A stretch of DNA of 23,266 nt, from positions 1-23,266 of the forward strand of contig CAZKJS010000029.1 in NCBI GenBank assembly GCA_964553255.1, read 5' to 3'. The notes under the pieces are model-generated. The model saw only the letters and a program-made list of their open reading frames with translations. It made no database searches and was not told where the DNA came from. A program made the translations under genes and the position numbers. This document shows positions 1-7,419 of this stretch, one piece after another (within the stretch, counting starts at the first letter, position 1; each line of letters begins with the position of its first letter). The stretch is from JAQUCI01 sp964553255 (GTDB lineage: Bacteria; Bacillota_I; Bacilli_A; Erysipelotrichales; Erysipelotrichaceae).

Positions 1-1
1 T

Positions 2-532
2 ATGATTAGTAATTATCAGATCGATCAACAACACATGGGTATGATCGGGTATAGTATGGGTGGTCGTTTGGCTGTTATCTACGCTGCAGCTAATCCTAAA
101 TTTAAAACACTGGCATTATGGGCGCCAGCACTAACGCATAATATGGAGGGATTAGAAGACTTCATGGGTGGTGTTGATAAACTTAACGAAATGATCAAAG
201 TAGCTGAAAAGAAAGGCTATGTCCGCTTTAAGGACATCTTTGATAACGATAAGATAATAAGTAAAGAATATTATGAAGATATGGCTAAATATGATCCTTT
301 AGCGGCGTTAAACACGTATAAGGATAACCTACTAATAGTACAGGGCAATAAAGATGATATAGTTACACCAACCATTATTAACAAAGCATTGCGCTATGTT
401 AATAAGGAATGTAATTTCAACTATTTATATATGGATCATGCTAATCATGGCTTTGGTTTATGGGACGAACATCCTGAACAATCAGCTAAATTAGTCAAGA
501 CCACTACAAAATTCTTTGAAAGGTACTTATAG
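2..532 (+). CDS. Alpha/beta hydrolase, C-terminal part (5' end outside window)
   Basis: This is the C-terminal 176 residues of a cytosolic serine hydrolase of the alpha/beta fold, probably acting on an ester or a small peptide. The nucleophile elbow GYSMGG places the catalytic serine at fragment residue 18. The acid is probably Asp118 or Asp119 in the VQGNKDDIVTP strand, and the base His is in HANHGF (about residue 149). Family members usually carry another 70-90 residues before the elbow (first strands and oxyanion region), so the ATG at base 2 is an internal Met and the gene continues upstream of the window. Its stop codon overlaps the Shine-Dalgarno sequence of the dehydrogenase gene that follows 8 bases later, so the two are probably one operon. 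The exact substrate cannot be read from the sequence. Confidence 0.85.
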   Translation: MISNYQIDQQHMGMIGYSMGGRLAVIYAAANPKFKTLALWAPALTHNMEGLEDFMGGVDKLNEMIKVAEKKGYVRFKDIFDNDKIISKEYYEDMAKYDPLAALNTYKDNLLIVQGNKDDIVTPTIINKALRYVNKECNFNYLYMDHANHGFGLWDEHPEQSAKLVKTTTKFFERYL

Positions 533-540
533 GAGAAAAT

Positions 541-1500
541 ATGCGTAATCAGAAAGTCTGTTTTGGAATTCTAGGACCGGGTAAGATTAGTCATCGTTTC
601 ATGAAGGGGATTGCCTTCGCTAATAATGCTGAGGTGATAGCCGTAAGTAGTCGTGACAAAGCTAAAGCCCAAACATACGCTGAGCAGTATCAAATTCCTT
701 ATGTTTATGATGATTATGAAGCGATGCTTAAAAACGATGAGATTGATATTGTCTATATTGCGACAATTCCTAGTGTACACTTTGAACATATCATGTTGTG
801 TTTAAAACATAATAAAAGTGTTATGTGTGAAAAACCGCTATTGGCAGAAAGCGAACAAATTAAAGCATGTTTTGCATACGCTAAGCAACAAGGTTTGTTT
901 TTAATGGAAGCTCAGAAAGCGCCATTTAACTATTTAAATCAAGAGATACTACATCAAATTCAAAATGGTTTGATTGGTGAGGTCAAATATATTGAAGCAT
1001 CCTATTGTTATGATGGTTTTGCGAGTAAATATGATCATTGGGTCTTTCGTTATGAAGATGGTGGTGGCATGTTTGATGTCGGCGTTTATGCGATCGCTTA
1101 CGCTAATTTGATGGCTCAAAGCACGATTAAGAATATTAAGGCAATGGCAAATCGCGCTATAACTGGCTGTGATGTCTTTGCGGTTGCTTTATTAGAATAT
1201 CAAAATGGTATAAAAGCTCAAGTTAAGGGAGCAATTGAACTTAAAACTGAAAATAAGGCAATGATTTATGGTACAAAAGGTTATATTGAGACATATGATT
1301 TTTGGAAAAATGATCACGCAACCGTATACTTGGATGATAAGAGTTATCAGATAACTGTAGAAATGCCTACTGATTTTTTCCCAGAGATTGAACATGCGAT
1401 TGCTTGTGTAATAAATGGCCTGGTTGAAAGCCCAATCATGAGTGAAAGTGCAAGCTTAGAGATCATGAAGGTTTTAGAACATGTTAAACAAGTTAAATAA
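541..1500 (+). CDS. Gfo/Idh/MocA-family NAD(P)-dependent oxidoreductase
   Basis: A 319-residue soluble dehydrogenase of the glucose-fructose oxidoreductase/inositol dehydrogenase family, which oxidises or reduces hydroxyl groups on sugars, polyols or related compounds. The N-terminal Rossmann domain starts with GILGPGKIS (residues 9-17), and the family Glu-Lys-Pro signature is CEKPL (96-100), with Lys98 the expected catalytic lysine. The C-terminal substrate domain carries GGGMFDVGVYA (174-184), where Asp179 and Tyr183 match the usual active-site positions. Length and architecture are normal for the family. The start is supported by AGGAGA 4 bases upstream, overlapping the stop of the hydrolase gene. 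The substrate is not predictable; trans-1,2-dihydrobenzene-1,2-diol-dehydrogenase-like members of this family are a common annotation for such proteins in Firmicutes, but I cannot confirm that here. Confidence 0.9.
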   Translation: MRNQKVCFGILGPGKISHRFMKGIAFANNAEVIAVSSRDKAKAQTYAEQYQIPYVYDDYEAMLKNDEIDIVYIATIPSVHFEHIMLCLKHNKSVMCEKPLLAESEQIKACFAYAKQQGLFLMEAQKAPFNYLNQEILHQIQNGLIGEVKYIEASYCYDGFASKYDHWVFRYEDGGGMFDVGVYAIAYANLMAQSTIKNIKAMANRAITGCDVFAVALLEYQNGIKAQVKGAIELKTENKAMIYGTKGYIETYDFWKNDHATVYLDDKSYQITVEMPTDFFPEIEHAIACVINGLVESPIMSESASLEIMKVLEHVKQVK

Positions 1501-1521
1501 ATGAGTGGGTTATGCTATAAT
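1493..1521 (+). promoter_or_regulatory. Promoter for the zinc-ribbon protein operon
   Basis: A perfect TATAAT (1516-1521) is preceded by TG one base upstream (TGC-TATAAT), an extended -10. A weak -35 candidate TTAAAT (1493-1498) lies 17 bases upstream, inside the end of the dehydrogenase gene. Transcription would begin about 20 bases before the ATG at 1545. Confidence 0.65.
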
Positions 1522-1544
1522 TTGAAAGTTAAAGTGAGGTTATC

Positions 1545-1967
1545 ATGAAGAATTTCTTAAATAAACTTACCTATGCGATTCGTCGCTTTATGTATGGCCG
1601 TTATGGCATGGATCAACTGGGATATTTAATCTTGGTAACTTACATGGTATTGTTGGTCATATTTTCGTTTTGGCGCTCATTAGCTGATGTGTCAAGTTAT
1701 ATCTTGATAGTGATCTTGTTGATATTTTACTTTCGGATCATGTCTAAGAATATTTATCGTCGCTCAAAGGAAAACGCCGCCTTTTTGCGGATATATAATC
1801 CGCTTAAGAAGTTTATAAGAAAGAAAAAGATGCGCGTGCAAAAGTTAAAAGAATACAGTTATTTCCGTTGTCCGCAATGTAAAAACGAATTAAGAGTTCC
1901 TCGGGGAAAAGGAAAGATTGAAGTAACCTGCCCGAAATGTCGTCATCGTTTTGATCGTAAATCTTGA
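1545..1967 (+). CDS. Two-TM membrane protein with C-terminal zinc ribbon
   Basis: A 140-residue protein of unknown function. After a basic, aromatic N-terminus (KLTYAIRRFMYGRYGMDQL) come two hydrophobic segments at about residues 22-42 and 50-66, then a strongly basic stretch (about 67-102). A C-terminal zinc ribbon has CPQC (109-112) and CPKC (129-132), four cysteines spaced for one zinc ion. The layout suggests a membrane hairpin with both termini in the cytoplasm and a zinc knuckle that could bind nucleic acid, lipid headgroups or a partner protein. Related short proteins with the same MYGRYG segment and C-terminal ribbon are, as I recall, widespread and unnamed in Clostridia and Bacilli. 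The ATG is supported by GTGAGGT about 5 bases upstream. It is followed 8 bases later by a 30-residue membrane peptide gene. Confidence 0.8.
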   Translation: MKNFLNKLTYAIRRFMYGRYGMDQLGYLILVTYMVLLVIFSFWRSLADVSSYILIVILLIFYFRIMSKNIYRRSKENAAFLRIYNPLKKFIRKKKMRVQKLKEYSYFRCPQCKNELRVPRGKGKIEVTCPKCRHRFDRKS

Positions 1968-1975
1968 GGTGAATC

Positions 1976-2068
1976 ATGAAGAAAAGACAAATAGTGATAT
2001 TGATCATTGTAGCACTAATGCTTATGGGTACTGTGCTTAGCTTGATCGCAATGCTTATGAATATCTAG
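1976..2068 (+). CDS. 30-residue single-TM membrane peptide
   Basis: A small gene of 30 codons. It starts with MKKRQ and continues as one uninterrupted hydrophobic helix (about residues 6-29) ending in TAG. AGGTGA lies about 6 bases before the ATG, it begins 8 bases after the preceding stop, and its own stop TAG overlaps the AGGAGG of the next gene, which is the spacing expected of a real operon gene. Composition (short basic head, one transmembrane helix, no tail) resembles the small uncharacterised membrane proteins grouped as DUF4044-like in Firmicutes, but this is only a resemblance in shape. No function can be assigned. The alternative is a translated leader that carries ribosomes into the downstream dehydrogenase. 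Confidence 0.6.
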   Translation: MKKRQIVILIIVALMLMGTVLSLIAMLMNI

Positions 2069-2078
2069 GAGGAATATG

Positions 2079-2948
2079 ATGAAAGTTGGTTTTATCGGTA
2101 CGGGTGTAATGGGCCAGAGCCTTGTTAGACATTTAATGGCGGCTAATTATCAGGTTTATATCTACAATCGTACTAAAACAAAAGCATTACCTTTGATCGC
2201 TGAAAAAGCAATTTGGTGTGATACGATCAAAGACTTAGCCATGCAATGTGATGTCATCATGACAATGGTAGGATATCCAAATGATGTAAAGGATGTATAT
2301 TTTAATGTTGATCATGGTATCTTGAACTATGCGCAAGCAGGTTCATTATTAATAGATCTAACGACATCAACACCATCATTAGCCAAAGAAATTACGCAAT
2401 ATGGCAAGCAAAGAAAACTTGATGTAATCGATGCGCCAGTATCAGGTGGTGATAGTGGTGCTAAAAACGCAACCTTAACGATCATGTGTGGTGGCACAAA
2501 AGCGGCTTATCAAAGAGCTTTACCATTTTTAAATTGTTTTGGTAAGAACATTGTCTTGCAAGGAGAAGCGGGGAGCGGACAACATACAAAAATGTGTAAT
2601 CAGATTGCTATTGCGGCCAATATGATAGGAGTATGTGAGGCTATTAGCTACGCAAGAAAAGCTAATCTTGATCCCTCGCTTGTCTTAGATAGCATTGCTT
2701 ATGGAGCAGCGGCAAGTTGGCAATTAACAAATAATGGTCAAAAAATACTGGCTAATGATGATACACCTGGCTTTTATATTAAACATTTTATCAAAGATAT
2801 GAAAATCGCGCTTGATGAAGCTAAAGCAATGAACTTAGAATTACCAGGTTTAAAGTTAGTAGAATCACTTTATGAAGAGCTAGCACAAGCTGGTTATAAC
2901 GATTTAGGTACGCAAGCTTTGATCGCATGGTATCAAAAGCAAGGATAG
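2079..2948 (+). CDS. Beta-hydroxyacid dehydrogenase (3-hydroxyisobutyrate/6-phosphogluconate dehydrogenase-like)
   Basis: A 289-residue NAD(P)-dependent dehydrogenase of the beta-hydroxyacid family (tartronate semialdehyde reductase, 3-hydroxyisobutyrate dehydrogenase, succinic semialdehyde reductase). It has the dinucleotide motif GFIGTGVMG at the N-terminus, the substrate motif DAPVSGGDSGAKNATL, and GSGQHTKMCNQ containing the catalytic lysine. The all-helical C-terminal domain is present. YNRT after the second strand puts an Arg where NADP-preferring members have one, so NADPH use is likely (inference). Two ATGs are adjacent, at 2076 and 2079; AGGAGG at 2067-2072 is 3 bases from the first and 6 from the second, and family members begin MKVGFIG, so I use 2079. 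It is the last gene before a terminator whose stem begins at the stop codon. The substrate is unassigned. Confidence 0.88.
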   Translation: MKVGFIGTGVMGQSLVRHLMAANYQVYIYNRTKTKALPLIAEKAIWCDTIKDLAMQCDVIMTMVGYPNDVKDVYFNVDHGILNYAQAGSLLIDLTTSTPSLAKEITQYGKQRKLDVIDAPVSGGDSGAKNATLTIMCGGTKAAYQRALPFLNCFGKNIVLQGEAGSGQHTKMCNQIAIAANMIGVCEAISYARKANLDPSLVLDSIAYGAAASWQLTNNGQKILANDDTPGFYIKHFIKDMKIALDEAKAMNLELPGLKLVESLYEELAQAGYNDLGTQALIAWYQKQG

Positions 2949-2974
2949 TCAACGCAAAGTAGTTGACTTTTTTT
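2947..2974 (+). terminator. Rho-independent terminator
   Basis: Stem AGTCAAC (2947-2953) pairs with GTTGACT (2962-2968) across an 8-base loop and is followed by a run of seven T. The stem starts inside the TAG stop of the dehydrogenase. The 3' arm also supplies the -35 hexamer of the copper promoter. Confidence 0.85.
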
Positions 2975-2992
2975 ATGGTTAAGTTGTATCAT
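2963..2992 (+). promoter_or_regulatory. Copper operon promoter
   Basis: TTGACT (2963-2968), an 18-base spacer and TATCAT (2987-2992) form a sigma-A-type promoter. The -35 lies in the 3' arm and T run of the upstream terminator, and the expected start site falls in the CsoR-type palindrome immediately downstream. Confidence 0.65.
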
Positions 2993-2995
2993 ATA

Positions 2996-3014
2996 TATAC
3001 CCCCTGGGGGTATA
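2996..3014 (+). promoter_or_regulatory. CsoR-type copper operator
   Basis: A 19-base perfect palindrome with a central T at 3005: TATACCCCC-T-GGGGGTATA. It matches the G/C-core, TA-flanked operators known for CsoR repressors (such as the site before copZA in Bacillus subtilis). It overlaps the predicted transcription start and abuts the copA Shine-Dalgarno AGGAG (3014-3018). The csoR gene is the third gene of the operon, so the circuit is most likely self-repressed and released by Cu(I). Confidence 0.88.
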
Positions 3015-3023
3015 GGAGCGACC

Positions 3024-5264
3024 ATGAAAAAAAAGTATAATATAGAAGGCATGACCTGCTCAGCATGTAGTGCGGCTATTGAAAGAAATATCAAGAAGAT
3101 TGAAGGTATAAATAATGTAAATGTTAGTTTATTGACCAACAGTATGCTGGTTGATTTTGATGATCAAATCGTTAATAACGAGATGATCTTAAATAGTGTT
3201 AGTAAAGCTGGTTATCAAGCTAATAGTGATGATATCGTTGTTAAAACTGATGAAGACAGTCAACTTAAAACAATGCGGCAACGCTTGATCGTATCATTTG
3301 TTTTCTTAATTCCACTTATGTATTTAGCGATGGGTCACATGTTTGGTTGGCCCTTACCAGCATTTTTTATAGATAAACATAATATGATCGCCTTTGTATT
3401 TACGCAATTTTTATTAATGATGCCAATTGTGTTAGTTAACTACAAGTATTTTACAGTTGGCTTTAAAGCTTTGATCCAAAGATCTCCTAATATGGATAGT
3501 TTGGTAGCTATCGGTTCAAGTGCCGCTGTTTTATATGGTATTTTTGCGATTTACATGATTGGTTATGGTATGGGCCATCAGATTGAACATTTAGTAATAC
3601 ATTATAGTATGGACCTCTACTTTGAATCAGCAGGAACAATATTGACCTTGATAACCCTAGGTAAGTATCTTGAAGTAAAAGCTAAACGCAAGACAACTGA
3701 TGCGATCAAAAAACTGATCGCACTACGACCGCTTACTGCAATCATTAGAAGAGATGATCAAGAAATTGAGGTTATGGTTGATGATGTTCTTGTGGATGAT
3801 TTGGTAGTGATAAAGCCAGGCATGGTAATACCTGTTGATGGTATTGTTGTTGAAGGTAGAAGCACAGTTGATGAAAGTGCGCTTACTGGTGAAAGCATGC
3901 CCGTATTAAAGTCGATTGATGATGTTGTGATAAGTGCTACTTTGAATCAAAACGGTTATCTTCTATTTAAAGCAACAAAAGTTAAGGAAGATACAACACT
4001 AGCGCAGATCATTCAGTTAGTTGAACAAGCGGCTTCATCTAAAGCTCCGATTGCTAAGATGGTTGATAAAATATCGGGGGTATTTGTACCAATTGTCATG
4101 TTGATCGCATTGATCAGTGTCATTGTTTGGACTTTGTTAGGTTATGATGCTGCTTTTGTGTTATCGATGGGAATTAGTGTACTAATAATATCTTGTCCTT
4201 GTGCTTTGGGTTTGGCTACCCCCGTTGCGATCATGGTCGCAACCGGTTTAGCAGCGAAAGAAGGTATTTTGATCAAATCAAGTGAAGCATTAGAAAAAGC
4301 TCACGAAGTAGATACGATTGTATTGGACAAAACGGGTACGATAACTCATGGTAAGCCAGAAGTAACGACTGTATTTGCTTATAACAATTATGATCATGAC
4401 GAGATTATACGCTTAGCGGCATCAGTTGAACTAAAGTCCGAACATCCATTAGCGACAGCGATAGTTGAAAAAGCTAATAAGCATAAGCTTGTCTTAAGTG
4501 ATACCAGTGATATTGAAGTAATTGTTGGTATGGGTATTAAAGCAAAGATTGATGATCAAGTGATAAGTATTGGTAATATTGCTTTGTTTAATGAAGCCAA
4601 GATCAATGTTGACGCAAGTCTTGCTGATGTAGCATTGCTTGAAGATCAAGCTAATACTCCTCTTTATGTTGGGGTTAATGAAACGCTGATTGGGGTTATT
4701 GGTGTTGCTGATCAAATTAAGTTATCAAGCATTGAAGCAATCAAACGTTTAGCGCAAAAACATGAAGTGATCATGTTAACAGGAGATAATAAGCGAACAG
4801 CTGAAGCGATTGGTAAGCAATTAGCTGTTAAAAGTATCATTGCTGAAGTGCTACCTGATCAAAAACAACAAGTCATTATCGATTTACAAGCAACAGGTAA
4901 GAAAGTAGCGATGGTTGGCGATGGCATTAATGATGCAATAGCCTTAACAAGAGCTGATATTGGTATTGCCATTGGTGCTGGTAGTGATATAGCGATTGAG
5001 TCAGCCGATATTATCTTAATGAAAAACGATCTAAATAACGTCGCTGATGTAATAAGAATTAGTGATAAGACTATAACTAATATCAAACAAAATCTTTTTT
5101 GGGCGTTTATCTACAATGTTATTGGTATTCCGATCGCAGCTGGGTTGTTGTATCCATTTTTTGAGATTAGCTTAAGTCCCATGTTCGCGGCTTTTGCAAT
5201 GAGTTTTAGTTCAGTAAGTGTTGTTACTAACGCATTACGTTTGCGTTATACATATAAGAAATGA
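3024..5264 (+). CDS. copA: Cu(I)-exporting P1B-type ATPase CopA
   Basis: A 746-residue inner-membrane copper efflux pump. Domains in order: one N-terminal heavy-metal-associated domain with GMTCSAC (Cys12, Cys15); membrane helices from about residue 85; an actuator domain with TGES (288-291); the metal-binding transmembrane helix with CPC (391-393); the phosphorylation motif DKTGT (Asp435); the nucleotide domain with SEHPLA (His474-Pro475); and the hinge GDGIND (632-637). The last helices carry YN (697-698) and MSFSS (726-730), which with CPC identify Cu(I) specificity (P1B-1). One oddity: the residue after GDGINDA is Ile639 where the family almost always has Pro. AGGAG lies 5 bases before the ATG. 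CopZ and CsoR follow in the same operon. Function as copper exporter is very likely. Confidence 0.97.
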   Translation: MKKKYNIEGMTCSACSAAIERNIKKIEGINNVNVSLLTNSMLVDFDDQIVNNEMILNSVSKAGYQANSDDIVVKTDEDSQLKTMRQRLIVSFVFLIPLMYLAMGHMFGWPLPAFFIDKHNMIAFVFTQFLLMMPIVLVNYKYFTVGFKALIQRSPNMDSLVAIGSSAAVLYGIFAIYMIGYGMGHQIEHLVIHYSMDLYFESAGTILTLITLGKYLEVKAKRKTTDAIKKLIALRPLTAIIRRDDQEIEVMVDDVLVDDLVVIKPGMVIPVDGIVVEGRSTVDESALTGESMPVLKSIDDVVISATLNQNGYLLFKATKVKEDTTLAQIIQLVEQAASSKAPIAKMVDKISGVFVPIVMLIALISVIVWTLLGYDAAFVLSMGISVLIISCPCALGLATPVAIMVATGLAAKEGILIKSSEALEKAHEVDTIVLDKTGTITHGKPEVTTVFAYNNYDHDEIIRLAASVELKSEHPLATAIVEKANKHKLVLSDTSDIEVIVGMGIKAKIDDQVISIGNIALFNEAKINVDASLADVALLEDQANTPLYVGVNETLIGVIGVADQIKLSSIEAIKRLAQKHEVIMLTGDNKRTAEAIGKQLAVKSIIAEVLPDQKQQVIIDLQATGKKVAMVGDGINDAIALTRADIGIAIGAGSDIAIESADIILMKNDLNNVADVIRISDKTITNIKQNLFWAFIYNVIGIPIAAGLLYPFFEISLSPMFAAFAMSFSSVSVVTNALRLRYTYKK

Positions 5265-5273
5265 GGAAAACAA

Positions 5274-5480
5274 ATGAAAAAAGAATTATTAATTGAAGGT
5301 ATGTCATGTAATCATTGTGTTAATCGGGTTGTTAAGGCTTTAGAAGCTATTGCTGGGGTGAAAGCAGAAGTTATCTTGAGTGAGAAAAAAGCGGTCGTTA
5401 CCAGTTCATCTGAAATTAGTGATGAAACACTGATCAAAGTGGTTGATGAAGCAGGCTACGATGTGGTTAAGATTAGCTAA
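5274..5480 (+). CDS. copZ: Copper chaperone CopZ
   Basis: A 68-residue single heavy-metal-associated domain with GMSCNHC (Cys12 and Cys15), the whole length of a free CopZ-type chaperone. It carries Cu(I) in the cytosol and hands it to CopA, and may exchange copper with CsoR. It starts 9 bases after copA with a GAGGAAAA Shine-Dalgarno, and its TAA stop shares one base with the csoR ATG. A glycine follows the first strand as usual (IEGMSC). Nothing is missing from the fold. Confidence 0.95.
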   Translation: MKKELLIEGMSCNHCVNRVVKALEAIAGVKAEVILSEKKAVVTSSSEISDETLIKVVDEAGYDVVKIS

Positions 5481-5740
5481 TGCAAGCCGAACATAAGAAA
5501 GTTAAACGTCTTTTAAATATCGCCAAAGGTCAAGTAGATGGCATAATAAAATTAGTTGATGATAATGCATATTGTGTTGATATATCTAATCAATTAATGG
5601 CCTGTGAGGCGATTTTACGAAAAGTCAATCAAGAGGTACTACACGCTCATTTACAACACTGTGTTAAAGAAACACTTGATGATGACCAAAATGAAAAGTT
5701 AAATGAGATCATGACGATTATCGATAAACTATCACGATGA
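5480..5740 (+). CDS. csoR: Copper-sensing repressor CsoR
   Basis: An 86-residue all-helical DUF156/CsoR-family DNA-binding repressor. The Cu(I) ligand set Cys-His-Cys is intact: Cys32 (NAYCVD), then His57 and Cys61 in HLQHC, matching Cys36/His61/Cys65 of the Mycobacterium protein. This separates it from formaldehyde sensor FrmR and nickel sensor RcnR, which have other ligands, although the Cys-His-Cys set is shared with some persulfide-sensing relatives (CstR lacks the His). It should bind the palindrome at 2996-3014 as a tetramer and release it on Cu(I) binding. The start overlaps the copZ stop (TAATG) with no good Shine-Dalgarno sequence of its own, so its synthesis is probably coupled to copZ translation. 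Placing the repressor last in the operon gives negative feedback. Confidence 0.93.
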   Translation: MQAEHKKVKRLLNIAKGQVDGIIKLVDDNAYCVDISNQLMACEAILRKVNQEVLHAHLQHCVKETLDDDQNEKLNEIMTIIDKLSR

Positions 5741-5753
5741 CCTAGTTATTTGC

Positions 5754-5782
5754 TTGTTTGCCTCGCTATCGTTTTGTATAAT
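5754..5782 (+). promoter_or_regulatory. Promoter for the amidohydrolase operon
   Basis: TTGTTT (5754-5759), a 17-base spacer and a perfect TATAAT (5777-5782) lie just after csoR. The start site would be about 18 bases before the ATG at 5808. No terminator is visible between csoR and this promoter, so some read-through from the copper operon is possible. Confidence 0.65.
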
Positions 5783-5807
5783 TAAAATAGAAATGGGAGT
5801 CACAAGC

Positions 5808-7418
5808 ATGCAAAAAGTAGTTTATAATGGCAAGATTTATATCGAAAACGATCATTTTGAAGAAGCTATATTAATAGATGACAATATGATAACAATGATT
5901 GGTAGTAATGAAGATGTATTAATGAGTGCTGAAAATGCCATCTTGATTGATTGTGAGGGTAAAACGGTAATACCTGGCTTAAATGATGCTCATATACATC
6001 TTTTAAATATGGCTTTAGGCGCAGCACAAGTACAACTTAATCACTGTCGTTCCATAAATGATCTAATTGATAGCTGTCGTCTTTTTATTAAAGAAAACCC
6101 TGAACTTACAAAAGACGGATTAGGGGGAAGAGGATGGAATCAAGATTATTTCAATGATCAAAGAATGCCTGATCGTCATGATCTTGATAAGATATCAACA
6201 ACGATTCCAATTGTACTGCGCCGCGTTTGTGGTCATTCTTTAGTAACTAACACCAAAGCGATAACCATGCTTGGTTTAAATCATAGTAGTGAACAATATG
6301 AAGGTGGTACTTTTGAAGTTGATGAATATGGTTATCCAACAGGTATCTTTACCGAAAAAGCTTGTGAAAAGCCACTTGCCTTATTACCAACTCTTGATCT
6401 AAAGACGATAAGAAAATTAATGATAAATACGATGGAACAAGCAGTTGCCCTAGGCATCACAAGTGTGCAGTCTAACGACATTAGTGATTTCAGTGAAGAT
6501 GCTACATTGATAGGATTAATTGAAGATATTTATCGGTGTGAAGAAGCGCCACTACGTTATCGTTTTCAGGTATGTTTTAATGATCTTAATTCTTTTGAAG
6601 ATACGATAAAAGCTAAAGCGTATCATTTAAACATTGATCACCCATGGTTAAAACTTGGACCATTAAAACTATATAAAGATGGTAGTTTGGGGGCTAGAAC
6701 AGCTCTAATGCGTAGTCCTTATAAAGATGATCCAAAAAACTATGGGATTGAGGTATTGAGTGATCAAGAAGTCTTAGCATATTGTAAACTAGCTGAGGCT
6801 AATCGTATTCAAGTTGTTACACATGTAATTGGTGATAAAGCAACTGCTTCGCTAATCGATATCTATAAGCAAGTCATAACTAAATCAAATCGTAATCGTC
6901 ATAGTTTAATTCACTTGCAAGTAACTGATCGCGCACAATTAGAAACGATCGCCGATATGCAAATAGGGGTGTATTATCAACCAATCTTTTTGCAATATGA
7001 CCTTCATATTGTCAATAAAAGGATTGATGAAAAACTAGCATCAACTTCTTATGCCTTTAATACCTTAGCGAAACTAAATGGTAAAATTGCTTATAGCACC
7101 GATAGTCCTGTTGAAGATTGTAATCCTTTCTATAATATTTATTGTGCAGTATTAAGACAAGATTATAATGGTTATCCGGAGGTTGGTTTTTATCCTTTAG
7201 AGCGTGTTGATGTGACAAAAGCGATTGATGCTTACACACTTGGCAGTGCTTATGTAGAGTTTGCGGAGAAAACTAAGGGACGCTTATCAGTAGGTTATTT
7301 AGCTGATCTTGTTGTTGTTGATCAAGACATATTTACAATTGAAGCTAAAAATATAAAAGACATAAAACCATTATTAACGATGGTTGATGGTAATATAGTA
7401 TATAGAAAGGGGTTATAA
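5808..7418 (+). CDS. Metal-dependent amidohydrolase (YtcJ/amidohydrolase-3 family)
   Basis: A 536-residue cytosolic hydrolase of the amidohydrolase superfamily, YtcJ-like group, which includes N-substituted formamide deformylases. Visible ligands are the HxH of NDAHIH (His62, His64) after the N-terminal beta-sandwich, LKLYKDGSLGARTA (about 287-300), His339 in HVIGDKA, His369 in LIHLQV and Asp432 in YSTDSPVED. The C-terminus folds back into the sandwich (LADLVVVDQD). The frame is open further upstream to a TTG at 5754, but that would run through the promoter; the ATG at 5808 has GGGAG 8 bases upstream and begins with the typical first strand. The nitroreductase gene starts one base after its stop. 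The natural substrate of most family members, including this one, is unknown. Confidence 0.88.
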   Translation: MQKVVYNGKIYIENDHFEEAILIDDNMITMIGSNEDVLMSAENAILIDCEGKTVIPGLNDAHIHLLNMALGAAQVQLNHCRSINDLIDSCRLFIKENPELTKDGLGGRGWNQDYFNDQRMPDRHDLDKISTTIPIVLRRVCGHSLVTNTKAITMLGLNHSSEQYEGGTFEVDEYGYPTGIFTEKACEKPLALLPTLDLKTIRKLMINTMEQAVALGITSVQSNDISDFSEDATLIGLIEDIYRCEEAPLRYRFQVCFNDLNSFEDTIKAKAYHLNIDHPWLKLGPLKLYKDGSLGARTALMRSPYKDDPKNYGIEVLSDQEVLAYCKLAEANRIQVVTHVIGDKATASLIDIYKQVITKSNRNRHSLIHLQVTDRAQLETIADMQIGVYYQPIFLQYDLHIVNKRIDEKLASTSYAFNTLAKLNGKIAYSTDSPVEDCNPFYNIYCAVLRQDYNGYPEVGFYPLERVDVTKAIDAYTLGSAYVEFAEKTKGRLSVGYLADLVVVDQDIFTIEAKNIKDIKPLLTMVDGNIVYRKGL

Positions 7419-7419
7419 T

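Noticed and set aside
2933..3139. Minus-strand open frame across the copper promoter
   Set aside because: It covers the terminator, operator and CopA start and encodes only low-complexity hydrophobic residues; no promoter or ribosome site.
5754..5807. Longer N-terminus of the amidohydrolase from a TTG
   Set aside because: It would read through the TTGTTT-17-TATAAT promoter. The ATG at 5808 has a good Shine-Dalgarno and the normal first strand.
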